A program made the translations under genes and the position numbers. From contig NZ_MAOE01000001.1 in assembly GCF_001884185.1 (NCBI RefSeq), positions 1 through 64,000 on the forward strand: 64,000 nucleotides of DNA, in the 5' to 3' direction. This DNA is from Bacillus albus. GTDB taxonomy: Bacteria; Bacillota; Bacilli; Bacillales; Bacillaceae_G. Positions 47,349 through 56,505 of this stretch are shown here, in pieces; the stretch's first letter is position 1; each line of letters begins with the position of its first letter. The notes below the pieces were generated by a model. It saw nothing but the letters and a program-made list of their open reading frames with translations, did not search any database and was not told the DNA's origin.

Positions 47349-48464
47349 ATAAGAGTACAAGAGGTTCTTATAGAGGGTAAGAAGAAAAGATATATATTGC
47401 TGAATCAAGATGGATTTCCAGTGGTACCAGTTATGAAGTATATCAAATATTTAGATAAGACTGGGAAAAGCCCAAACACTCAAAAAACATATTGTTATTC
47501 CTTAAAACACTTTTTTACGTACTTGGATAAAACCAAAAAAGATTATAGCTGTACAAGATTCGAAGATTTAGTTCAATTTGTTGGTTGGTTAAGAAGTCCT
47601 TATGAAAGTTCGAAAGCTATTCCCTTTAAGAAGGAAAAGGCCAAACGAACCGAAAGAACCATTAACTTAACAATCACTGTTATCGCTAACTTCTACGACT
47701 ATTTATTTCGAAATAACGAAGTACAAAATGACATTATAGAAAAATTAATAAAACAAGTATTTGTAGGGGGACGCTCACATTATAAAAGTTTCTTACACCA
47801 TGTCAATAAGGATAACCCTTCAACAAGAAATGTACTTAAATTAAAAGAACCCAGCAAGAAGGTAAAAACTTTGACAAAGGAACAGGTGCAGCAAGTATTA
47901 AAAGCAACAACCAATATAAGGGATACGTTTTTGATTCAGCTGTTATTTGAAACTGGTTTGCGGATTGGAGAGGCTTTATCTCTATTTATTGAAGATTTTG
48001 TTTTTGACCATGCAAAAGGACACCGCATTTGTTTGGTAGATAGAGGAGAATTAGAAAACGGTGCTATGTTAAAAACAGGAGAACGGGAAATTCATATATC
48101 ACAAGCTTTAATGGATTTATATGACGATTACTTGTATGAAGTGATCGATGAATTAGAAATTGATTCAAATTTTGTTTTTGTGAAACTCCGTGGGATAAAT
48201 GCCGGGAAACCAATGGAGTATTGGAACGTGAATTCCCTTATTAAACGGTTAAAGAAAAAAACAGATATTAACCTTTATCCACATTTATTTCGTCACACCC
48301 ACGCTACAATGTATTATCAGAAAACAAAGAATATTAAACAAGTGCAAGAACGTCTAGGGCACTCTCAAATTCAAACAACAATGAACCTCTACCTCCACCC
48401 TTCAGATGAGGAAATAAGAGACGAATGGAAAAAAGCACAGAGTGCATTTCAAATTAATCAATAG
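47349..48464 (+). CDS. tnpA: Tn554-type transposase A (tyrosine recombinase)
   Basis: A tyrosine site-specific recombinase of the Tn554 TnpA type, about 371 residues. It has an N-terminal SAM-like DNA-binding domain and a catalytic domain with R in ETGLRIGEAL, H-x-x-R in HLFRHTHATM, H in LGHSQIQTT, and the nucleophile Y in MNLYLHP. Good coding with GAGGAGG upstream extends to ATA at 47349 (RVQEVLIEGKKKRY), which is in the position expected for ATG. Standard callers would start at TTG 47397 (355 residues). Either ATA is used or the start has mutated. It is the first of three overlapping or adjacent genes. Confidence 0.87.
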   Translation: MRVQEVLIEGKKKRYILLNQDGFPVVPVMKYIKYLDKTGKSPNTQKTYCYSLKHFFTYLDKTKKDYSCTRFEDLVQFVGWLRSPYESSKAIPFKKEKAKRTERTINLTITVIANFYDYLFRNNEVQNDIIEKLIKQVFVGGRSHYKSFLHHVNKDNPSTRNVLKLKEPSKKVKTLTKEQVQQVLKATTNIRDTFLIQLLFETGLRIGEALSLFIEDFVFDHAKGHRICLVDRGELENGAMLKTGEREIHISQALMDLYDDYLYEVIDELEIDSNFVFVKLRGINAGKPMEYWNVNSLIKRLKKKTDINLYPHLFRHTHATMYYQKTKNIKQVQERLGHSQIQTTMNLYLHPSDEEIRDEWKKAQSAFQINQ

Positions 48465-48477
48465 AAATGATGTGAGC

Positions 48478-50589
48478 ATGATACAAATACAACAAATCAA
48501 CCAAAAACGAGGGTTTCACGAGGTTTTACGATCTGAGATGCTTAGCTATCCTAGTAAAACCATACAAGGCGATGGATTAATAACAACTCATCAAATTAAA
48601 GATGCTTATTTTATAAAAAATAATACTTGGAATCTTAGTTTCTTGAAAGCTATTCCTCAATTTAAGGAACCAATAAAGAATTATAAAAGCAATGGTCAAT
48701 ATCTGCATTTTAACATCAAAAACCCTGCCATTAAGCTTGAAATAAAATTTGTGTTTCATCAGAAGTTATTTAGGGAGATGTGGTCAATTACGACTATTTT
48801 TAATGCGTACAAATCCAACTTAAACAAGTTATCGGTATTTATTAATGAAACCTACCCAAACCTTTCTTCTCTTCAAGATTTGGATATAAATGAAGCTGAA
48901 CATGAATGGGTTATTTATTTAGAGCGAAATGGAGTTGTCACAGAGCAAACTAAAAACGATATAACTTACGGGAAAATTATATCTAAGAATTCTACTTCCA
49001 AGTTCTTACGAACTATTTATACTAATTTTATTTCATTAATCGATGTTCGAGAAGAATGGGAAAAAGATCGTTGGGATGTACGAATACTACATGATAAATA
49101 TGGAATTTCCTATAATAAGAGTAGATCTGACTATTATTTAAATTTCACAAAAATTAAACATGAAAATATGCGTCAACAGATAAAAAAATATATTCGACAA
49201 CGCTTACTTATAGATTCATTAGCTCATAGTACGGCAATAGATTATTTAAAAGTCATAAGCATGTTTCTATCTTTTATACTTAAAAACGAACCAAAATGGA
49301 ATGATTTAAAGAGTTTAGAACGATCTCATATAGAACTATACTTAATTTGGTTATACGAATATTCTAATAGTAATTTAAAGCAAAAAAATGCAAACCCTAA
49401 AAACTATATACGTCTATCTTTAGCTTATATTGGGAAATTTCTACAAGATATACAGCGATTCGAATATGATATTGCACCCAAGACGCCTTATCAGCAACTA
49501 CTTTTTCCTGAAGACAGACCAAAAATAGCAAAGAAGCCAATAGAACAAATTGATTATATTCCTGATTACGTGTTGTCCCAACTTTATGCTTGCCTCAATG
49601 ATTTGCCTGAAGAAATCATACCAGTGGTATGGATAGCCTTTAAAACTGGTTTGCGAATTTCAGATATATTAGGCCTAAATCAAGAGTGTCTAATACAATT
49701 GAACGGTAAATACTCAATTATAACTGATATTAAGAAAACATTTGTCAAAGGCCATCGAATTCCTATAGACGAAGAACTTGCAGATATCTTGGCAGTTCTC
49801 ATTCAGCATTCTATAGAAAATAGTAATAAAGATAATAATCCTGAAAGATATATTTTTATTCGCTACAAAGGTGTAAGGAAAGGTAAGCCATTTAATCAAA
49901 AAACTATTCGTGATCACCTAAATAAATTAGCACGTAAAAATAAAATTCTCGACGAAAATGGAGATGTTTTTTATTTTAAAATCCATCAATTTCGTCACAC
50001 ATATGCTGTCAAAATGTTAAACGGCGGTGCAGATATTCTAACAGTACAGGAGTTATTGGCTCATGCTTCTCCAGAAATGACATTAAGGTATGCAAAACTA
50101 TTAGATGATACTAAAAGAAAAGTCTTTGAGTCAGTCATAAAGCAAGGTGTTTTTAGCTTTGACTTAAACGGTGAAGTACAGGAAATTAAATCAGGAGAAG
50201 ATATTCCAACAGACATATTGGATGCATTATGGCAAGACCACAAGCTAAATGCGATGGACAACCCTTATGGAACGTGTCACGCTCGTTTAAACGGAAACTG
50301 CCCTTATATGGAAGCCCCGCCTTGTCTAACTTGTGGTGATAATCAAACTCCATGTAAAGACTTAGCGGTGGGTTTTTCAGAGTTAGATAAACAAAAATAT
50401 GAACTTCACATTAAAACCACTACGAAAGCAATTGAAATAGCAAAACAACGTGGTAGAGAGGATATTGCGGAGAGGAACCAAAAGAATCTACACCGCTACC
50501 AAAATATTTTAAATACCCTCCAAGATGGAAATGTTATCTTTGGTAGACAAGGTCGAATGAAACGAAAGTTAGGTGTTAAAAATGTCTGA
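48478..50589 (+). CDS. tnpB: Tn554-type transposase B (tyrosine recombinase)
   Basis: A 703-residue, larger partner recombinase of the Tn554 type. The catalytic domain occupies about residues 360-560, with R in FKTGLRISDI, H-x-x-R in HQFRHTYAVK, H in LAHASPEMT, and Y in LRYAKLL. A Cys cluster (CHARLNGNCPYMEAPPCLTC, then CGDNQTPC) lies near residue 590-630. The ATG at 48478 follows tnpA by 13 bp, and the end overlaps tnpC by 8 bp. Confidence 0.88.
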   Translation: MIQIQQINQKRGFHEVLRSEMLSYPSKTIQGDGLITTHQIKDAYFIKNNTWNLSFLKAIPQFKEPIKNYKSNGQYLHFNIKNPAIKLEIKFVFHQKLFREMWSITTIFNAYKSNLNKLSVFINETYPNLSSLQDLDINEAEHEWVIYLERNGVVTEQTKNDITYGKIISKNSTSKFLRTIYTNFISLIDVREEWEKDRWDVRILHDKYGISYNKSRSDYYLNFTKIKHENMRQQIKKYIRQRLLIDSLAHSTAIDYLKVISMFLSFILKNEPKWNDLKSLERSHIELYLIWLYEYSNSNLKQKNANPKNYIRLSLAYIGKFLQDIQRFEYDIAPKTPYQQLLFPEDRPKIAKKPIEQIDYIPDYVLSQLYACLNDLPEEIIPVVWIAFKTGLRISDILGLNQECLIQLNGKYSIITDIKKTFVKGHRIPIDEELADILAVLIQHSIENSNKDNNPERYIFIRYKGVRKGKPFNQKTIRDHLNKLARKNKILDENGDVFYFKIHQFRHTYAVKMLNGGADILTVQELLAHASPEMTLRYAKLLDDTKRKVFESVIKQGVFSFDLNGEVQEIKSGEDIPTDILDALWQDHKLNAMDNPYGTCHARLNGNCPYMEAPPCLTCGDNQTPCKDLAVGFSELDKQKYELHIKTTTKAIEIAKQRGREDIAERNQKNLHRYQNILNTLQDGNVIFGRQGRMKRKLGVKNV

Positions 50590-50962
50590 ATATGACCGTT
50601 CTACACATTTACAAGAGATTCACGCCAACCGTAAGGCTAACACCTATCAGAAGGTAGATGAAGCCATTAAAAGGCTTATAAAAGCTAATGAAAAGATAAA
50701 CTTTAACAGTGTATCCAGTGAAGCTAATGTATCAAAAGCAACACTCTATAACAACAAGGACTTCCGTTCCAGGATCGAAACATTACGGAATCAACAATCA
50801 CTGGCACCTACACCGAAACAAGTAAAGCGAGAAATGAATGAAAGCAATAAGGATGCACTTATAGCATCACTTAAAAGAAAAAATCAAAAGCTGGAAGAGG
50901 AAAACAAGCAATTAAGGAAACAACTGAAAGTAGCTTACGCAGATATTTACAACAAACTATAA
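50582..50962 (+). CDS. tnpC: Tn554-type transposition protein C
   Basis: A 126-residue basic protein with a helix-turn-helix-like region (VSSEANVSKATLYNN) and a C-terminal coiled coil (LKRKNQKLEEENKQLRKQL). This is the usual TnpC accessory factor that influences orientation and frequency of Tn554-type transposition. Its stop codon directly abuts the bcr1-like repeat at 50963. Confidence 0.85.
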   Translation: MSEYDRSTHLQEIHANRKANTYQKVDEAIKRLIKANEKINFNSVSSEANVSKATLYNNKDFRSRIETLRNQQSLAPTPKQVKREMNESNKDALIASLKRKNQKLEEENKQLRKQLKVAYADIYNKL

Positions 50963-51113
50963 GGGGTACCACCACATTGCCATCAACCTAAGCTTTTGAG
51001 ATACCCCCATACCGAAATTCACACCTTTTTACAGTTATTTATGAGAATTCAGCTCATTTTTTCGTTTTGGGGAACAATCAATTTCTTAAGTTGATGGGTA
51101 TGGGGTAGCACCA
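50963..51113 (+). repeat. bcr1-like dispersed repeat, well preserved copy
   Basis: 151 bp. The first arm is GGGGTACCACCACATTGCC, then CATCAACCTAAG and GATACCCCCATACCGAA. The second arm is CGTTTTGGGGAAC, then TTTCTTAAGTTGATGG and TATGGGGTAGCACC. The two ends are imperfect inverted repeats of each other. It begins at the base after the tnpC stop codon. Confidence 0.65.
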
Positions 51114-51151
51114 ACAAAACGCGAATTTCGTACGCTAAGCAAATTTTCATA

Positions 51152-51197
51152 GAAAAAAGCCGTTCCCTCTACGTTTAGAGATAATCGGCTTTTTCTT
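51152..51197 (-). terminator. Terminator
   Basis: AAAAAAGCCG and CGGCTTTTTC arms with an inner ATCTCT-type stem. It lies between the Tn554-type block (+) and the immunity gene (-) and can serve both. Confidence 0.75.
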
Positions 51198-51280
51198 TGT
51201 AAATCAAAACAGTAAAATCATCTGAAACCTATAAATATATATTATTACATAAAATATGATTCTTAGTATTCTATAATCAA

Positions 51281-51733
51281 TTAATCCTCATCATACAAAT
51301 TATCTACAGATTCTTGTAAGGAATCTAATAGATAGTCGCTGAAGTTTTCATAAGTAATGGCATACAGTTCCTTTGAAAAACGACTCCAAAAGACAACAGG
51401 ACACTCGCCATCTTTCATTTGATTGGTATCTAAACATGTCACAGTACCATCGATATCATTTAAAACAATGTATTGTTCAGGAAGGTTATATGTTTCTCTA
51501 TATAACTTGGTGTGGTAAACAACTGAAGAATCCGCAGCTGTTGTCTCACAACCATGGATATCCATACCATCCAGTCCGCCGCTACCATACAGTTTTAAAA
51601 ACCAATGATAACTGTTTGGGAACGTAGTGTTTAGCATTTGTGCTGCTTCTCGAATTGTATCTTCATTTACCCCTCCCATAAAATCGCCATCTTTTTCATA
51701 TGTGGAAATGATTGAAATAATCTTGTCATTCAT
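51281..51733 (-). CDS. SMI1/KNR4 family immunity protein
   Basis: A 150-residue acidic protein of the SMI1/KNR4 (SUKH) superfamily. The typical blocks are LNTTFPNSYHWFLKLYGSGG and the later F(W)SRFSKELYAITY. In bacteria these proteins are the standard immunity partners of polymorphic nuclease toxins. It starts 4 bp after the stop of the 1057-residue toxin gene, so the two are co-transcribed. It should protect the producer from the LHH nuclease. Confidence 0.85.
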   Translation of the reverse strand: MNDKIISIISTYEKDGDFMGGVNEDTIREAAQMLNTTFPNSYHWFLKLYGSGGLDGMDIHGCETTAADSSVVYHTKLYRETYNLPEQYIVLNDIDGTVTCLDTNQMKDGECPVVFWSRFSKELYAITYENFSDYLLDSLQESVDNLYDED

Positions 51734-51737
51734 CTAT

Positions 51738-54700
51738 TTATTTCCCTTCTAAATGTTCTTTTGCTCTCATTTTCCAATAGTTATTTCTAAAATTATTATA
51801 CTGTTTATATAGCTCTTTGTCGTTTCTAAAGCTTTCTCCTGATTCTACTAAACCATGTAATGCTTTAGTGAATTCATCATGTTTATTAGCTGGTATTTCA
51901 ACCATTGCTCCAGGTTCTTTTTGCGTTAAATGATGTAACTCAATTTTGTGGTTATCTTTTGTAAAAGGTACCCCGCCTTCTAAAGCTAATTGAAGATTCG
52001 ACTTTCCGCTTTTATTAACGGATGGTGGGGCGACGTAATCCCAATCTATATTTTTCATACGGTAAACCCTTCTACTAATATCTTTAGTTTGCCCAGCCAC
52101 TTTAACAGTACCTGTCACTTCATGTGCTGCATATTTATCACCAAACTTATCTAACCAAGATAAATCTATCTTCGTGTTGGTAAATTTCTGTCTCTTGGTA
52201 ACTTTACTTATCGAGCCTAAAAAAGCTACACCAGCTTTAATTTCTCCACCACCAAGTACGGCTAGCATATTTAATGCATAATCAGACGCTTGTAAATCAG
52301 CATCACTATTTAAATTTTTACCTGAAAGTAATTCAGCAAGAGAGACGAAATTACCTGTAACTGGCATAAAAGCAAGTATATTAGACATTGCTTCATCACG
52401 CTGTTGTTGACGTAATTTTTCTTCTGGTGAACTTGTAGGTACGATATTAGAGAAATCAAAATCTAAATGAATCGTTTTTAAATCTGACTGCAACTCTTTC
52501 GTCGGTGCATCAATTATACTATTAATCCCATTAATCGATACATCCATACCACTAATTGCCTTTTCTAATTCTTTTTGTATTTTATTTGTGGCATTTAGCA
52601 TTTGTTGCATCCCTTCATTGGCCTGGTCAACTGCATTATTCATGCCTTGTAAACCTGAATTCGCTTGGTTAACTCCTTCAATCATTTGTTGCATACCTTC
52701 GTTAGCCTGTTTAATAGCATTATTCATGCCCTTCATAGCTGAATTCGTTCCATTAAGCGCTTCAATCATTTGTTGCATGCCTTCATTAGCTGAATTAATA
52801 GCTTCAATCATGCCTTTATTCGCTGAATTCGTTCCATTAAGTCCTTCAATCATTTGTTGCATGCCTTCATTAGCTGAATTAATAGCTTCAATCATGCCTT
52901 TATTCGCTGAATTCGTTCCATTAAGTCCTTCAATCATTTGTTGCATGCCTTCATTTGCAAGACGTATTGCGTCATTGATTTCAATAAATGCCTTGTCAAA
53001 TATTGCATTACTAGACTTTAAATGTTTATCGGCTTCTCCCATAAGCTTATTGAATTCTGTATAATCAAAATCATTGGTGAAATCAAACTCAATTTGCTTT
53101 GGAGGTTCAGATAGCCACTTCGTTATATCATCCCATTCTTGCTTACTAATAGCGTCATCATGTCCATTTGTAACTACATTCTTTATTTGGGATAATGAAG
53201 CGTATACGTTAGGTTGTCTTGTGTACTTATACCAATCTATTTTTTCAATAGGTTCTCTTGAAAAATATGTTAAAAACCCATACACGTATTGACCATTCCA
53301 TAAAATTTTGTCGTCTTCTATCATGGTAACAATAGTACCTTTTGGAATGGTACCAATATCCGGGCTCATCATATCATTTACCGCTTTATACTGTAAATCC
53401 TTTGTCATTCTATACTTAATACCGTTTGGTGCAATCCAATGCTTGCCCTTTGAACTTTTAATTTGGTACCAACCGCCTGGTTGTTCACCAATAATTGCGA
53501 CTTTTTCTGAATCAATTTTTCCTTGTGGCTCATAAAATTCGTATCTATTATACAATTGAGTGGGTTTCTTAATTTGATAAAATACGCCATCTGGAATAAT
53601 CCAACGATCCCCATAAGCCGTTTTAATTCGTTTCCAACCATCAGCTCTATCTTCTAGTAAATTTACGGTTTGCGGCATTAAACCATACATTTCTTTTTCT
53701 GTTAGAAATGATGGTCCTTTATATAGTGCTACATTTTGTTTTAAGTCGTATGTAACACCTTTAGGTGCAATCCATGTGTCACCCATATAGGTTTTAATTT
53801 TCAGCCAACCCTTATCCTGTACGTCAAGAACTTTGACTGTTTGGGGAGCAATACTACCTACAGTTATACTTTTATAATCTGGTGAAGAATATAGGGTTTG
53901 TGAGTTTTCCACCTTATAATTTATACCTTCTGGAGCAATCCAGCGCGTACCATTATCTGTAAGAACCTTTTTCCAACCATCTGGTTTCTCATCCAGTAGC
54001 GTTACCATTTGCGCACCCAATACTCCCGTACTCTTTTCCTCTATTGAAGGCTTAAGATACATTTTTACGTTGGCTTGTAAATTATATTTTTGTCCTTCTG
54101 GTGCGACCCATTTTTCTCCGTTTTGCGTTTTTATTTTCTTCCATCCATTCCCTTTTTCTTCTGTTACCGTGACAGTACGGGGATTGATGTCATCGTTTGC
54201 TTGTTTCAAATAAGAAGGCTCACTATATAACAAAGTCGGTCGTTGTATGACATACTCTTTATAAGTTACGACCGATTCATTATTTTTCATATCTGTTACT
54301 TTCATAATTGTCCTATATAAGAACATGGAAAATTGCTCTCTTGTTACAATTCCATTTGGATTAAAATTGCCGTCCCCAGTGCCATTTGTTATTTTGTTCC
54401 CAGCTAATATTTTGACATATTCGTTGGCCCAGTGACCTTTCATATCTTTAAATTCAAAATTTCCTTGTGGTTTTAAATTGAATGTTCTGACAAGCACTGC
54501 AGCCATTTCAGCACGCGTCATATTATTTTTCGGATTGAATTGTTTTTCTACATTTACGCTAAATATGCCCCGTGCAGTAAGTGCCAAAATTTCCTTTTTA
54601 AAATTGCTGTCACCAATATCAACAAAGGGATTATTGGGATTATCTTGTGGTTTTAAATACCGATACAAGAAAGCGGCGAGATGTTCACGAGTAATAGGAT

Positions 54701-54911
54701 CCGCAGCACCGAAATACCCATTTCCGTAGCCTGTTATAATCTTATTCTCAGCCATATACATCATTTCTTTATATGCCCAGTGCGTTTTAGGTACGTCAAT
54801 AAAAGATAATGAATTCCCTTGACTATTTTGTTCTGCAAAAGTTGTTCCTAATGTACTGAATAATAAAATACATGTCATAAAACTTAAAAATAATTTCTTA
54901 ATTACTTTCAC
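51738..54911 (-). CDS. S-layer-anchored polymorphic toxin with LHH nuclease domain
   Basis: A 1057-residue exported protein. The signal peptide is residues 1-26. Three SLH domains (about 36-86, 95-145, 152-203) bind pyruvylated cell-wall polymer. Five ~55-residue repeats of the type GWKKIKTxxGxxWIAPxG cover 220-500. A 28-residue repeat occurs four times at 655-766. A hydrophobic pre-toxin stretch is at about 876-905, and the C-terminal domain contains HKIELHHLTQKEPGAMVEIP (988-1007), the LHH/HNH nuclease motif. The SLH tether, stalk and C-terminal nuclease suggest a surface-displayed contact toxin. A SMI1/KNR4 immunity gene follows 4 bp downstream. Codon use resembles the host. Confidence 0.85.
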   Translation of the reverse strand: MKVIKKLFLSFMTCILLFSTLGTTFAEQNSQGNSLSFIDVPKTHWAYKEMMYMAENKIITGYGNGYFGAADPITREHLAAFLYRYLKPQDNPNNPFVDIGDSNFKKEILALTARGIFSVNVEKQFNPKNNMTRAEMAAVLVRTFNLKPQGNFEFKDMKGHWANEYVKILAGNKITNGTGDGNFNPNGIVTREQFSMFLYRTIMKVTDMKNNESVVTYKEYVIQRPTLLYSEPSYLKQANDDINPRTVTVTEEKGNGWKKIKTQNGEKWVAPEGQKYNLQANVKMYLKPSIEEKSTGVLGAQMVTLLDEKPDGWKKVLTDNGTRWIAPEGINYKVENSQTLYSSPDYKSITVGSIAPQTVKVLDVQDKGWLKIKTYMGDTWIAPKGVTYDLKQNVALYKGPSFLTEKEMYGLMPQTVNLLEDRADGWKRIKTAYGDRWIIPDGVFYQIKKPTQLYNRYEFYEPQGKIDSEKVAIIGEQPGGWYQIKSSKGKHWIAPNGIKYRMTKDLQYKAVNDMMSPDIGTIPKGTIVTMIEDDKILWNGQYVYGFLTYFSREPIEKIDWYKYTRQPNVYASLSQIKNVVTNGHDDAISKQEWDDITKWLSEPPKQIEFDFTNDFDYTEFNKLMGEADKHLKSSNAIFDKAFIEINDAIRLANEGMQQMIEGLNGTNSANKGMIEAINSANEGMQQMIEGLNGTNSANKGMIEAINSANEGMQQMIEALNGTNSAMKGMNNAIKQANEGMQQMIEGVNQANSGLQGMNNAVDQANEGMQQMLNATNKIQKELEKAISGMDVSINGINSIIDAPTKELQSDLKTIHLDFDFSNIVPTSSPEEKLRQQQRDEAMSNILAFMPVTGNFVSLAELLSGKNLNSDADLQASDYALNMLAVLGGGEIKAGVAFLGSISKVTKRQKFTNTKIDLSWLDKFGDKYAAHEVTGTVKVAGQTKDISRRVYRMKNIDWDYVAPPSVNKSGKSNLQLALEGGVPFTKDNHKIELHHLTQKEPGAMVEIPANKHDEFTKALHGLVESGESFRNDKELYKQYNNFRNNYWKMRAKEHLEGK
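52614..52949 (-). repeat. Four 84-bp tandem coding repeats in the toxin stalk
   Basis: Residues 655-682, 683-710, 711-738 and 739-766 each start GMQQMIE and end (S/Q)ANE. The first two units are identical in protein sequence and the last two are diverged. The period is exactly 28 codons and a partial fifth unit follows. They probably form an alpha-helical coiled stalk. Confidence 0.9.
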
Positions 54912-55227
54912 AAATTTACCTCCAATTCTATTGTTTAAGATATATACCCTATATCAATACTAACCTTATCATTTCTTTATATATATTTATACAAATTTCT
55001 CATTTCCATTGGCAATGATATTTCTCATAAGGACAAATTAAGTAATTATTCCTAAGTCATTTTTTATTAATTATTTGATTTTTAAAGATTAAGAGAAAGG
55101 AGTCCTATAAACGACCGTTTATTGTACTTTACTTATTTCTATCCAGATAGAGAAAAATACTATTTAAATTCAGTTTCAAAACTCATTACCAAAAATAAAC
55201 GCTCCTAACATGTTAGTCATATATAAT
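54912..55227. other. Upstream region of the toxin, no gene seen
   Basis: AT-rich DNA containing the promoter side of the toxin gene (AGGT-type ribosome site next to its ATG). I see no ORF with a start signal here. Confidence 0.5.
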
Positions 55228-55241
55228 ATGTTAGGAGCGTT
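55198..55241. terminator. Hairpin terminator-like repeat
   Basis: AACGCTCCTAACAT and ATGTTAGGAGCGTT form a 14-bp stem with a loop of about 16 nt. Confidence 0.7.
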
Positions 55242-55389
55242 ATATTTTAAGTGTTTTTTAGATTTAGGTCTTGATAATAAGATCAGTGGTCGCTGTGATA
55301 ATTGTAGCAATACCGCATTCAAAAGTTCCGTTAAAAATTTCATCTCATTAAGAGTATGTCGTCAATGTGGTATGAAGAAAATCATATAG
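55228..55389 (+). CDS. Short zinc-ribbon-like ORF, probably a remnant
   Basis: 53 codons with two Cys pairs (CDNC and CRQC), spaced as in a zinc ribbon. The ATG lies inside the right arm of the hairpin at 55198-55241 and has no ribosome site. It is more likely the end of a decayed gene than an active one. Confidence 0.3.
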   Translation: MLGALYFKCFLDLGLDNKISGRCDNCSNTAFKSSVKNFISLRVCRQCGMKKII

Positions 55390-55538
55390 CTCCAGATAGG
55401 GCTTTTTTCTTTATAAAATAGCCACGATACAAATGCATCGCGACTGAATTTAAACTTATAATGGGTCTTTTCATCCTTTTTGCAGATTCCTACCACCCAT
55501 GCCCGTTCTCCAGTAACGTTTTGATACAGGGGCCCACA
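55362..55538 (-). pseudogene. Fragment of phage-type protein
   Basis: The minus strand has an open frame without start that reads QNVTGERAWVVGICKKDEK and FKFSRDAFVSWLFYKEKSP up to a TGA at 55362. It has the look of the C-terminus of a small phage protein. It overlaps the + strand Cys ORF, so at most one is real. Confidence 0.35.
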
Positions 55539-55692
55539 CTATTCTTCTTTCAAAGAACTGTATATCTATAGCGTATGATTCTGTTTTGAGAAATCCTCGG
55601 AAATGTCCCCTTTTCCACCTCCCTTTTTATCGAAAAAAAAGACCTGCATTTATGCAGATCAAATATAAATTAGTGACGAGATTTCATATCAC

Positions 55693-56286
55693 TTATTCTT
55701 TTGGAGACGGAAACCTTGCAGCTTCAAAATGCGTACTATTTTCTACAGTAGAAATAACTCCAGCTACGCTACTTTGTGCAAAAACCTCAACTACATCCCC
55801 TGCATTCAATTGAATTATTGATGAAACAGCTACAATATTAGCAAAGTTTATTGGACCAAAAAAATCATTATCGATTGCAATTGCCGGATTTCCATTAACT
55901 CGAATTTCTACCCGCGCTCTATAGTTTGTGTTTAGATTATTGGGAATGAACGCAATTGTTCCAATTACAGAATAAACTCCTCTTGTCTTTGGAATAAAAA
56001 TAGAGGTAGCTGGATTATATTCATTTGCTAAATCAAATTGTTCATTTTGAAACAGTACTTTTACAAAAGTATTGGCAGGAACAGTTTGATCCACCGTATT
56101 TCTAGCTCTAAAAGCAGACGCTCTTACAAGTTCGTCCTTATTATCATCACAACAATTCACTTTAACATTCACCCAATGTTTTTCCTCATGCTTTTTATCA
56201 CATTTGTCATAACTCTTACTGCTTTTATAACAATCATGATATTTCTTTTTGTAATCCTTACAGTAATCATAGTAGGAATAAGACAT
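55693..56286 (-). CDS. C1q/TNF-like spore-surface protein
   Basis: A 197-residue protein. The first ~50 residues are Tyr/Lys/Cys-rich (YYDYCKDYKKKYHDCYK). The remaining ~140 residues form a jelly-roll with FRARNTVDQTVPANTFVKV, GVYSVIGTIAF and a terminal NSTHFEAARF, as in the C1q-like C-terminal domains of exosporium collagen-like proteins (BclA type), but without a collagen stalk. The start at 56286 has AAAGGGGG upstream. Probably spore-surface; a phage tail protein is less likely. Confidence 0.7.
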   Translation of the reverse strand: MSYSYYDYCKDYKKKYHDCYKSSKSYDKCDKKHEEKHWVNVKVNCCDDNKDELVRASAFRARNTVDQTVPANTFVKVLFQNEQFDLANEYNPATSIFIPKTRGVYSVIGTIAFIPNNLNTNYRARVEIRVNGNPAIAIDNDFFGPINFANIVAVSSIIQLNAGDVVEVFAQSSVAGVISTVENSTHFEAARFPSPKE

Positions 56287-56505
56287 ACTAGATTCCCCCT
56301 TTAAATTTATCACTACATACTATGTAAGATAGATTAAAAAAGTTTGGACGAGCTGTTACTATTTTTAATAGAATTAAAAAAGCCCCACCATTTGGCAGGA
56401 AAAGAAAACCGTAAAACATGTGGAGTAGAACAACCAAATCTTAGCTTATCTATATCAACACCACAAAGTGCTAGACTTCCATTTCCTTTGCTTCAAAAGT
56501 AAGTT

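Noticed and set aside
52614-52949. Tandem 84-bp repeats that might be a CRISPR
   Set aside because: The units are contiguous, without spacers, and keep the reading frame of the SLH toxin, so they are coding stalk repeats.
52588-53064. 158-codon ORF antisense to the toxin repeats
   Set aside because: It is the mirror of the 28-residue repeats, with no start signal or independent composition.
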